Assembly: GCA_964617335.1 (NCBI GenBank)
Contig: CAZTXG010000023.1
Span: forward strand, 1 to 28,052
Length of the DNA: 28,052 bases
Source: UBA2658 sp964617335
Lineage (GTDB): Bacteria > Bacillota > Clostridia > Oscillospirales > Oscillospiraceae
Direction of reading: 5' to 3'
Shown: positions 21,833 to 28,052 of the stretch, in pieces
Position numbering within the stretch: position 1 is the stretch's first letter
Layout: every line of letters starts with the position of its first letter
The notes under the pieces: model-generated
Told to the model about the DNA's origin: nothing
Seen by the model: only the letters and a program-made list of their open reading frames with translations
Databases searched by the model: none
Program-made: the position numbers and the translations under genes

Positions 21833-24454
21833 TTATTTAAGTTTTAAAAGACTTTCAGAAAGATTTTCCATAAGGGCCTTTGCTCTTTTGGCTCTTTCCC
21901 TCTCGTTTTCCACAACGCTTGCGGGAGCCTTTGCAAGAAACTTTTCGTTATTGAGCTTTGCCATTTGGGAGACATATTCCTTTTGGGCCTTGGCAATCTC
22001 TTTTTCCAGACGCTCACGCTCCTTTTTAAGGTCTACAAGCTCTGCCATGGGCATAAACATTTTTGCCTTGTCGGTTATAACAGAAACCATACCCTCAATG
22101 TCCTCGGGGGCAGCGTCTGACACCAAAACCTCGCTGGCATAGGCAAGTTTTATAAGAAAAGCCCTTCCGCTTTCAAAAATGTCCTTATTTTCCGTTACAA
22201 CTATAAGCCTTGCACGGCGGGAAGGGGGAACGTTCATATCCGCACGGCGGCTCCGGATGGCTTTTATAGCATCAATTAAAGCCTCAAAATCATGCTCCTG
22301 CTTGGGAAATGAAAGGGCCTCATCATATTTCGGGAAGGAGCAAAGCATGAGAAAGTCCCCTTCGTGAGGCAGAGCCTGCCATATTTCCTCGGTAATAAAA
22401 GGCATAAAGGGATGCAAAAGCTTCATTATTTCCGTAAGCACATAAAGGAGAACCTTTTGCGCCCTGATACTGCTTTCCTCATCATCGCCGTTTAAACGAG
22501 GCTTTGTAAGCTCTATATACCAGTCGCAATAGCTATCCCAGATAAAATCTGAAACCTTTTGGGCAGCAACTCCCAGTTCATAGGCATCCATGTTTTCGGA
22601 AACCTCTTTTGCCACGGCGTTGAGCTTTGAAAGAATCCACATATCCTCAGTTTCAAGCTTTTCGGGCAGCTCGCAGCGGTCTATACTAAGGTTCATCATA
22701 ACAAAGCGTGAGGCATTCCAAATTTTGTTGGCAAAGTTTCTCATGGCCTCGCAGCGCTCGGTGTAAAAACGCATATCGTTTCCGGGGCTGTTGCCGGTTA
22801 CAAGGTTAAAGCGCAGGGCATCGCAGCCAAAGCGGTCTATCATCTCTAGGGGGTCAATGCCGTTTCCTAGGGATTTTGACATTTTGCGCCCCTTATCATC
22901 TCTTATAAGTCCATGGATGAAAACCGAGTGGAATGGAATTTTTTTCGTATGCTCGCAGCCGGAGAAAATCATCCTAGCAACCCAGAAAAAGATGATATCA
23001 TAGGCGGTTACAAGAACATCTGTGGGATAGAAATAGTCTAAATCAGGAGTTTCGTCCGGCCAGCCAAGAGTGGAAAAAGGCCAGAGGGCCGAAGAAAACC
23101 AAGTGTCCAAAACGTCCTCGTCACGGCTTATATTATGGCTTTTGCACTTTTCGCATTCTGTAATATCATATCTGGAAACGCTCACATGGCCGCAGTCAGC
23201 GCAGTACCAAGCAGGGATTTGATGCCCCCACCAAAGCTGACGGGAGATGCACCAGTCGTGAACGTTTTCCATCCAGTTTGTGTAGATTTTTGAAAAGCGC
23301 TCGGGTACAAACTTTATTTCCCCATCCTCAACAACACGGATGGCCTCCTGAGACAAAGGCTGCATCTTAACAAACCACTGGGCAGATATTATAGGCTCAA
23401 TATCCGTCCCGCAGCGGTAGCAGCAGCCCACATTATGCTGATGCTCCTGAGTCTTTTCCAAAAGCCCCAGTTCCTCAAGGTCGGAAACTACTGCTCTTCT
23501 TGCCTCATAGCGGTCAAGTCCCTGGTATTTGCCCCCCAGCTCATTTACCCTGCCATTATCGTCAAGAACCCGTATAACCTCCAGATTATGCCGCAGCCCC
23601 ACTTCAAAGTCGTTGGGATCGTGGGCAGGGGTCATTTTAACGCAGCCCGTACCAAACTCCATGTCGCAATATTCGTCTGCAACTATGGGAATTTCCCTGT
23701 TCATAAGGGGCAGAATGCAGGTTTTTCCAACAATGTGCTTATAGCGCTCGTCATTGGGGTTAACAGCAACGCCGCTGTCACCAAGCATGGTTTCCGGTCT
23801 TGTTGTGGCAACCACCACATGGCCGCTGCCGTCGGCAAGAGGATAGCGGATGTGCCAGAGATGCCCCGGCTTGTCTTTATACTCAACCTCGGCATCGGAA
23901 AGAGCCGTTGTGCATTTTGGGCACCAGCTTATAATACGGCTGCCCTTATAGATAAGCCCCTTTTCGTAAAGGCTAACAAAAACCTCACGGACAGCCTTTG
24001 AGCAGCCCTCGTCCATGGTAAATCGGGCCCTGTCCCAGTCGCAGGAGGCCCCAAGCTTTTTTTGCTGCTCAACAATGCGGCCGCCGTATTTTTCCTTCCA
24101 GTCCCAAACCCGCTCCAAAAACTTCTCTCTGCCCAAATCATGGCGGCTAAGCCCTTCTTCACGGAGAGCCTCCTCAACCTTTATTTGGGTTGCAATGCCT
24201 GCATGGTCGGTTCCCGGAATCCAAAGGGCGGAAAAGCCCTTCATGCGTTTATAACGTATGAGTATGTCTTGAAGGGCGGCGTCCATGGCGTGACCCATGT
24301 GCAGCTGACCTGTGACATTAGGGGGCGGCATGACTATGGTAAAGGGCTTTTTCTCAGGGTCACGAATCCCCTTAAAAGCTCCTGCTTTTTCCCACATTTC
24401 GTATATGCGGCCTTCAACCTCTTTCGGCTCATAGACCTTTGACAGCTCTTTCAT
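21833..24454 (-). CDS. valS: valyl-tRNA synthetase
   Basis: An 873-residue class I aminoacyl-tRNA synthetase that charges tRNA-Val and edits threonine. The HIGH-type signature is PPPNVTGQLHMGHAMD (about 42-57), the KMSKS loop is GRKMSKSLGNGIDPL (about 524-538), and between them lies the editing domain (VATTRPETMLGDSGVAVNP). Cysteine pairs CPKC, CYRC, CADC and CEKC suggest bound zinc. The C-terminal ~65 residues are the tRNA-binding coiled coil. The length is typical. The gene is preceded by a valine T-box and a perfect consensus promoter, so uncharged tRNA-Val should raise its expression. It is followed by a 130-base untranslated stretch and a terminator before spoIIAA. Confidence 0.97.
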   Translation of the reverse strand: MKELSKVYEPKEVEGRIYEMWEKAGAFKGIRDPEKKPFTIVMPPPNVTGQLHMGHAMDAALQDILIRYKRMKGFSALWIPGTDHAGIATQIKVEEALREEGLSRHDLGREKFLERVWDWKEKYGGRIVEQQKKLGASCDWDRARFTMDEGCSKAVREVFVSLYEKGLIYKGSRIISWCPKCTTALSDAEVEYKDKPGHLWHIRYPLADGSGHVVVATTRPETMLGDSGVAVNPNDERYKHIVGKTCILPLMNREIPIVADEYCDMEFGTGCVKMTPAHDPNDFEVGLRHNLEVIRVLDDNGRVNELGGKYQGLDRYEARRAVVSDLEELGLLEKTQEHQHNVGCCYRCGTDIEPIISAQWFVKMQPLSQEAIRVVEDGEIKFVPERFSKIYTNWMENVHDWCISRQLWWGHQIPAWYCADCGHVSVSRYDITECEKCKSHNISRDEDVLDTWFSSALWPFSTLGWPDETPDLDYFYPTDVLVTAYDIIFFWVARMIFSGCEHTKKIPFHSVFIHGLIRDDKGRKMSKSLGNGIDPLEMIDRFGCDALRFNLVTGNSPGNDMRFYTERCEAMRNFANKIWNASRFVMMNLSIDRCELPEKLETEDMWILSKLNAVAKEVSENMDAYELGVAAQKVSDFIWDSYCDWYIELTKPRLNGDDEESSIRAQKVLLYVLTEIMKLLHPFMPFITEEIWQALPHEGDFLMLCSFPKYDEALSFPKQEHDFEALIDAIKAIRSRRADMNVPPSRRARLIVVTENKDIFESGRAFLIKLAYASEVLVSDAAPEDIEGMVSVITDKAKMFMPMAELVDLKKERERLEKEIAKAQKEYVSQMAKLNNEKFLAKAPASVVENERERAKRAKALMENLSESLLKLK

Positions 24455-24502
24455 CTTCTTCCTCCTGCTTATGCGGCTGATTTAATATTATTTTGCCAAT
24501 AA

Positions 24503-24720
24503 AAAAGCCGCCCTGAAAAATCAGGGCGACTGATAATCGCGGTACCACCTGAATTCAGCACCAAAGCGCTGCTCTCATTTCCCTTAACGCGGGCAAAACG
24601 CTCCGGCATTTCCTCCGGAAAGGCTCAGAAGCGACAAACAGCCGATTTACGGAAAGGCTTTCACCATGTGCCTTCTCTCTTTACCGTAAAGCTTCGACCG
24701 TACTTCTTCGTCACAGCCAT
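24503..24720 (-). promoter_or_regulatory. T-box riboswitch of valS, valine specifier (GUC)
   Basis: Read on the minus strand, Stem I opens with GTGACGAAGAAGTA near 24713-24700. On its 3' side GTC (24635-24633) is followed by G and CTTC, which pairs with GAAG of the 5' arm, so the specifier is GUC (valine), matching the controlled gene. The T-box AGGTGGTACCGCG is at 24550-24538; UGGU pairs with ACCA ends, fitting tRNA-Val. The terminator hairpin is CGCCCTGA-TTTT-TCAGGGCG (24528-24509) followed by a T-run to 24501. Confidence 0.93.
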
Positions 24721-24731
24721 TTTACCAAATT

Positions 24732-24760
24732 ATTATATGTTAATTAGGCCTGCTTGTCAA
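24732..24760 (-). promoter_or_regulatory. perfect-consensus SigA promoter of valS
   Basis: On the minus strand TTGACA (24760-24755), a 17-base spacer, then TATAAT (24737-24732): both hexamers match the consensus fully. The -35 and much of the spacer lie inside the last codons of the upstream flavoprotein gene (stop at 24744). Confidence 0.9.
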
Positions 24761-25556
24761 GATATTCGCAGGCAGAAAGAGCGGCAGTGTTACCCTGCCC
24801 CACCGCACGGGCAATTTGATAAGGTCTGCCTATGCAGTCCCCGGCCGCATAAACTCCTGTAACGGAGGTTTTCATGTTTTCATCAACGCAAATGTGGCCG
24901 CCCTCTGTCTCAATACCCGCAAGAAAACTTGAAGGTGCTATGGTGCTTCGCAGGATGAAAACTCCAGAAACAGGAAAGCGCACTCCGTCTGCAATAAGAG
25001 CCTTAACTTCCTGCTCACCTACAATTTCATAATTTTTAGCGCTCTTTTTGTCGAAATATTCAACTTCGCAGCCTATAGAGCGCAAAAACTCCGCCTCTGC
25101 CTTGGCTTCCTCGTTAAGGCCTATCATTGCAACCTTTTTGCCCCTATATAGCATACCGTCACAGGTTGCGCAATATGAAACACCGCGGCCTAAAAACTCA
25201 GTTTCACCGGGAAAGCTTGTCTGCTGGATAATTCCCGTGGCTAAAATAATAGCACGGCAGTCATAATAATCCTGACCCACTGTTACGCCGAAAGAATTTC
25301 CCATGGAAAGAGCGCTGAGCGCCCGCCCTTCAATAAGTTGAACCTGAGCATCAACAATTTGCTTTCTGAAGGTTTCCAGCATTTTCTCACCGCTGACCCC
25401 AGGCATACCCGGATAATTTTCCAGAGTTTTTGCTTTCCACAGGCCGCTCTGCTCAGGAGCGTTTGAAATGATAGTTACACTTTTTCCTCTGTTTTTTGCC
25501 GTCAGCGCTGCGGATACTCCCGCCGGCCCGCCGCCAATAATAATAATATCTGTCAT
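24744..25556 (-). CDS. thioredoxin reductase-like flavoprotein, possibly ferredoxin-dependent
   Basis: A 270-residue FAD flavoprotein of the thioredoxin reductase family, about 40 residues shorter than usual. The FAD motif IIGGGPAGVSAAL (about 5-17), ATG motif (ILATGI), redox pair CATC (Cys129, Cys132) and C-terminal GVYAAGDCIGRPYQIARAVGQGNTAA are all present. The central domain, however, lacks the NADPH signature: GGGDSA is replaced by IGLNEEAKAEAEFL, and no HRR motif follows. This pattern matches pyridine-nucleotide-independent thioredoxin reductases of clostridia that use reduced ferredoxin. No thioredoxin gene is nearby. The start has AAGGAGAAG upstream. With no terminator after it, reading may continue into the valS T-box. 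Confidence 0.85.
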   Translation of the reverse strand: MTDIIIIGGGPAGVSAALTAKNRGKSVTIISNAPEQSGLWKAKTLENYPGMPGVSGEKMLETFRKQIVDAQVQLIEGRALSALSMGNSFGVTVGQDYYDCRAIILATGIIQQTSFPGETEFLGRGVSYCATCDGMLYRGKKVAMIGLNEEAKAEAEFLRSIGCEVEYFDKKSAKNYEIVGEQEVKALIADGVRFPVSGVFILRSTIAPSSFLAGIETEGGHICVDENMKTSVTGVYAAGDCIGRPYQIARAVGQGNTAALSACEYLDKQA

Positions 25557-25693
25557 TTAATCTTCTCCTTCGCTGTAGTTCTGAAAAAATAGCTGTCGAT
25601 ATTAGTATTTGGATTTATTCTATCACTTAATCGTTGTATTTACCAGAAAAAACATATATAATTTTATTCAATCACATAAAATAATATTAATAC

Positions 25694-25723
25694 AAGACAT
25701 TTAGCATTATTTTATGATATACT
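25694..25723 (+). promoter_or_regulatory. candidate promoter of glnS
   Basis: AAGACA (25694-25699), an 18-base spacer, and TATACT (25718-25723). The -10 is good and the -35 moderate. No T-box or other leader structure is visible between it and the start codon. Confidence 0.4.
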
Positions 25724-25758
25724 AATCGTCAAAACTACTGATAAAAGGAATGTTTTCT

Positions 25759-27420
25759 ATGGATGCTGACACCAAAAACTTTATACACGACATAATAGAC
25801 GAGGATATTAAAGAAGGCGGAGCCTATGAGGGCATGAGGGTACACACCCGATTTCCGCCTGAGCCTAACGGCTATCTCCACATTGGACACGCAAAGGCCA
25901 TTTATATAGACTTCGGAACGGCAAAAAAATACGGCGGCTTATGCAATCTGCGTATGGATGATACGAACCCCACCAAAGAGGACGTAGAGTATGTTGATGC
26001 CATAAAAGAGGATATACATTGGCTGGGTTATGACTGGGAAGATAGGTTTTATTACGCCTCGGATTATTTCGAGGATATGTATGGCTTTGCCGTGGAGCTT
26101 ATAGAAAAGGGTCTTGCCTATGTCTGTGAGCTTACACCGGAGGAAACCCGTGAAATGCGCGGCAGCGTTGGCGTTCCCGCCCGCTCCCCTTATAGGGACA
26201 GACCTATGGAGGAAAGTCTTGACTTGTTTGCAAGGATGCGTGCCGGTGAATTTCCCAACGGCAAAATGACCCTTCGCGCAAAAATTGACCTTAGCAGCGG
26301 CAACTTTAATATGCGTGACCCCGTTATCTATCGCATTAATCACGCAAGCCACCACCGCACAGGGGATGCTTGGTGCATATACCCCATGTATGATTTTGCC
26401 CATCCTTTAGAGGATGCCTTAGAGCATATCACCCATTCTCTTTGCTCTTTGGAGTTTGAAGACCACCGCCCCTTGTACGACTGGTTTATTGAAAACTGCT
26501 CTGTCCCTTCAAGACCCCGCCAGATAGAGTTTGCGAGACTTGGCATAAACTACACGGTTATGTCCAAAAGGAAGCTGCGCCTTCTAGTTGAGGAAGGTCT
26601 TGTTTCCGGTTGGGACGACCCCCGTATGCCAACCCTATGCGGTTTGCGCCGGCGGGGCTATACACCCGAGGCCATACGAAGCTTTTCCGAGAGAAACGGT
26701 GTTTCCAAAACGGCAAGCACCGTGGAATTCGGCTTTCTTGAGCATTGTCTGCGTGAGGACTTAAACATCACAGCCACGAGAGTTATGGCAGTTTTAGAGC
26801 CTGTGCCCCTTACTATAACAAATTACCCCGAGGGCAAGTCCGAGCTTTTTGCGGTTGAAAATAATCCGAACCGTCCTGAGGACGGCGAGAGGCAGGTTTC
26901 CTTCTCCCGCAATCTTTGGGTTGAGGCCGAGGACTTCATGGAGGTTCCTGAAAAGAAGTATTTCAGGCTTTTCCCCGGAAATGAGGTTCGCCTGAAAGGC
27001 GCCTATGTGGTTAAATGCACCGGCTGTGTTAAGGACGAAAAGGGAAAGGTCATAGAGGTTTTGGCCGAGTATGACCCTGAAAGCAGCGGCGGAAACCCCA
27101 AGGACGGGCGGAAAATAAAAGGCACAATCCACTGGGCGGATGCAGGCACCGCAATCGACGCCGAAGTTCGCCTGTATGACAATCTGTTTTCAGACCCCGA
27201 CCCCGACGGCGGGGATAAGGATTTTCTAAAATGTCTCAATCCGGAATCCCTCACAGTTCTTAAGGGCTGCAAAGTGGAAAAATCACTGGAAAATGCCGTT
27301 TCTGGAAACTCTTTTCAGTTTATGCGAAAGGGCTATTTCTGCATTGATAACAAAGACAGCAAAGCCGATAGCCTTGTGTTCAATCGCAGCGTTGCACTAA
27401 AAGACAGCTTTAAAAAATAA
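25759..27420 (+). CDS. glnS: glutaminyl-tRNA synthetase
   Basis: A 553-residue class I synthetase that charges tRNA-Gln directly. The HIGH signature is RFPPEPNGYLHIGHAKAI (about 28-45), LRMDDTNPTKEDVEYVDAIKEDIHWLGYDW follows, and the KMSKS-type loop is VMSKRKLRLLVEEG (about 268-281). The C-terminal anticodon-binding beta-barrel domains are present, so it is a GlnRS, not a bacterial GluRS. The upstream in-frame ATG (25750) overlaps the AAAAGGA ribosome binding site; the ATG at 25759 is nine bases from it and is preferred. Many Firmicutes lack GlnRS and use GatCAB instead, so this gene probably entered the lineage by transfer in the past. A terminator follows. Confidence 0.95.
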   Translation: MDADTKNFIHDIIDEDIKEGGAYEGMRVHTRFPPEPNGYLHIGHAKAIYIDFGTAKKYGGLCNLRMDDTNPTKEDVEYVDAIKEDIHWLGYDWEDRFYYASDYFEDMYGFAVELIEKGLAYVCELTPEETREMRGSVGVPARSPYRDRPMEESLDLFARMRAGEFPNGKMTLRAKIDLSSGNFNMRDPVIYRINHASHHRTGDAWCIYPMYDFAHPLEDALEHITHSLCSLEFEDHRPLYDWFIENCSVPSRPRQIEFARLGINYTVMSKRKLRLLVEEGLVSGWDDPRMPTLCGLRRRGYTPEAIRSFSERNGVSKTASTVEFGFLEHCLREDLNITATRVMAVLEPVPLTITNYPEGKSELFAVENNPNRPEDGERQVSFSRNLWVEAEDFMEVPEKKYFRLFPGNEVRLKGAYVVKCTGCVKDEKGKVIEVLAEYDPESSGGNPKDGRKIKGTIHWADAGTAIDAEVRLYDNLFSDPDPDGGDKDFLKCLNPESLTVLKGCKVEKSLENAVSGNSFQFMRKGYFCIDNKDSKADSLVFNRSVALKDSFKK

Positions 27421-27425
27421 TCGTC

Positions 27426-27471
27426 AAAAAACTGCCCTTAAATCCTCATATGTAGGTTTGGGGCGGTTTTT
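27426..27471 (+). terminator. terminator of glnS
   Basis: An inverted repeat AAAAACTGCCC / GGGCGGTTTTT (one T-G pair), with weaker inner pairing, begins a few bases past the glnS stop and ends in five T. Confidence 0.78.
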
Positions 27472-27500
27472 ATTATCCCCTTGCTATAAAAGAAAAAGTA

Positions 27501-27529
27501 TTGACAGACAGAGGGATAAATGCTATTAT
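27501..27529 (+). promoter_or_regulatory. SigA promoter of tRNA-Leu(CAG)
   Basis: A perfect TTGACA (27501-27506), a 17-base spacer, and TATTAT (27524-27529). The start site would fall about 7 bases before the mature tRNA 5' end. Confidence 0.83.
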
Positions 27530-27542
27530 AATCGGGCATCTC

Positions 27543-27630
27543 GCGCGAGTGGTGGAATTGGCAGACTCGCTAGATTCAGGTTCTAGTGCTCATCACGGGC
27601 GTGCGGGTTCAAGTCCCGCCTCGCGCACCA
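27543..27630 (+). tRNA. tRNA-Leu (anticodon CAG), CCA encoded
   Basis: Acceptor GCGCGAG (27543-27549) pairs with CTCGCGC before A-CCA (27628-27630). The anticodon stem-loop CTAGA-TTCAGGT-TCTAG gives anticodon CAG, and a long leucine-type variable arm (TGCTCATCACGGGCGT) precedes the T-arm GCGGGTTCAAGTCCCGC. The DNA after it is gene-poor and repeat-rich, so the 3' end may be an integration site. Confidence 0.97.
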
Positions 27631-27639
27631 AATCACTAA

Positions 27640-27685
27640 CCATCTATTGATAAAAGGAATTTTATCCGTAGGTGGTTTTTGTTTT
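27640..27685 (+). terminator. terminator of tRNA-Leu(CAG)
   Basis: A hairpin with outer stem CCATCTA/TAGGTGG and inner stem GATAAAA/TTTTATC, followed by TTTTTGTTTT. It begins ten bases after the tRNA. Confidence 0.75.
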
Positions 27686-27823
27686 GCCCGAAAGTGCTTG
27701 AAATACGGCGCTTGCGGGCTTTGTGCTTTCTGCCTTGTAGCAATAGTTGGTGTTTTTGAATAGCCGTTTTCGGAGAACACTTGATATGAACCGTGGTGTT
27801 TTTCTGGAAGGCTGCAAGGGCAA
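27686..27823. other. non-coding stretch after tRNA-Leu terminator
   Basis: I find no supportable gene here. The minus-strand open frame covering 27583-27858 runs antisense through the tRNA and is an artefact. The stretch joins the tRNA unit to the repeat-rich DNA that follows. Confidence 0.55.
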
Positions 27824-27903
27824 ATCGTTAAAAGAAAGGTAATCGTTAAAAGTTGCACCGAAAATCAGGCTATCTTTTAACGATACACCAAACCGTTAAA
27901 AAT
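27824..27903 (+). repeat. short repeats, CGTTAAAA family
   Basis: ATCGTTAAAAG occurs twice in direct order (27824-27834 and 27842-27852, 18 bases apart), once inverted as CTTTTAACGAT (27874-27884), and once more as CCGTTAAAAAT (27893-27903). Four copies in 80 bases, in both orientations, look like protein-binding sites. Confidence 0.7.
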
Positions 27904-27954
27904 AAGAGTATGGGCAAAGAAAAACAGCTCATCCGAAGGCGAGCCGTATACCGT

Positions 27955-28052
27955 GGCAACCTTGCAACCTTGACTGGGAAAGCCGCATAGTTACAGGGTT
28001 TATTAATGATTTAAGGTTGCCAACACCCTTGATGGATTGGCAACCTTGATAT
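27955..28052 (+). repeat. short repeats, GGCAACCTTG family
   Basis: GGCAACCTTG at 27955-27964, GCAACCTTGA directly overlapping at 27964-27973, inverted AAGGTTGCC at 28013-28021, and GGCAACCTTGATAT at 28039-28052 at the window edge. Four copies in 98 bases. Spacing is irregular and the orientation mixed, which rules out a CRISPR array and fits binding sites of a recombinase or replication protein. Confidence 0.7.

Noticed and set aside
23435..24001. 188-codon plus-strand frame
   Set aside because: Entirely antisense to valS, with no ribosome binding site and no domain.
27583..27858. 91-codon minus-strand reading frame ending in CARRDLNPHARDEH
   Set aside because: It runs antisense through tRNA-Leu(CAG); the RRDLNPH ending is a well-known artefact of translating the tRNA T-arm region. 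There is no ribosome binding site or recognisable domain.
27910..27990. 26-codon plus-strand frame starting MGKEKQLIRRRAVYRG
   Set aside because: It overlaps the GGCAACCTTG repeats, has no clear ribosome binding site, and its length is within chance. Not listed as a gene.
27824..28052. CRISPR array
   Set aside because: The repeats are only about 10 bases long, irregularly spaced and in both orientations.

Overview
This 28 kb window looks like chromosome of an endospore-forming, low-to-mid GC Firmicute of class Clostridia. The reasons are sporulation genes (spoIIAA-spoIIAB-sigF, spoVAD-spoVAE, a PdaB-like deacetylase), two T-box leaders, strong AAGGAGG-type ribosome binding sites, TTG starts, and a thioredoxin-reductase-like flavoenzyme that resembles the pyridine-nucleotide-independent clostridial type. 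Lachnospirales or a close relative is my guess; the sequence alone does not fix the genus. Most of the window is ordinary core genome. The last ~400 bases look accessory.

Layout. 1-2.45 kb (minus strand): a truncated tRNA-Val(UAC) with its promoter, hslO (Hsp33), a SAM methyltransferase, and a YerC-type TrpR-like regulator. 2.66-4.1 kb (plus): an NfeD-like protein and an SPFH/stomatin protein. 4.2-9.8 kb (minus): tRNA-Leu(UAG), spoVAE and spoVAD (no spoVAC beside them), a class-3-like aldehyde dehydrogenase, and tex. 9.8-12.4 kb (plus): a four-module CoA-disulfide reductase/rhodanese/TusA/DsrE-like fusion under a promoter with two near-identical GTTATAAnnnnAAC boxes. 12.5-13.3 kb (minus): PdaB-like deacetylase. 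13.5-16.5 kb (plus): mtnA, then a T-box leader with tyrosine specifier UAC in front of a Na+/solute symporter. 16.6-25.6 kb (minus): an EamA transporter, pcrA helicase, sigF-spoIIAB-spoIIAA, valS with a valine (GUC) T-box, and a TrxR-like flavoprotein. 25.7-27.4 kb (plus): glnS. 27.5-28.05 kb (plus): tRNA-Leu(CAG), followed by gene-poor DNA packed with two families of short repeats in both orientations, which looks like the edge of an element integrated at the tRNA.

How the genes work together. SpoIIAA, SpoIIAB and SigF form the partner-switching module that turns on forespore transcription; SpoVAD and SpoVAE belong to the dipicolinate channel made later in the forespore; the PdaB-like enzyme probably acts on spore or cell-wall glycan. 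Translation supply is a second theme: three tRNAs, valS, glnS, and two T-boxes sensing uncharged tRNA-Val and tRNA-Tyr. Thiol and redox handling is a third: redox chaperone Hsp33, the CoA-disulfide reductase fusion, and the TrxR-like enzyme. No gene in the window looks broken.

Most worth a second look: the tyrosine T-box in front of an SSS-family symporter, the four-module sulfur-relay fusion and its paired operator-like boxes, the TrxR-like protein lacking a recognisable NADPH motif, the repeat-rich DNA after tRNA-Leu(CAG), and spoVAD-spoVAE without spoVAC. I found no convincing wholly new multi-gene system.
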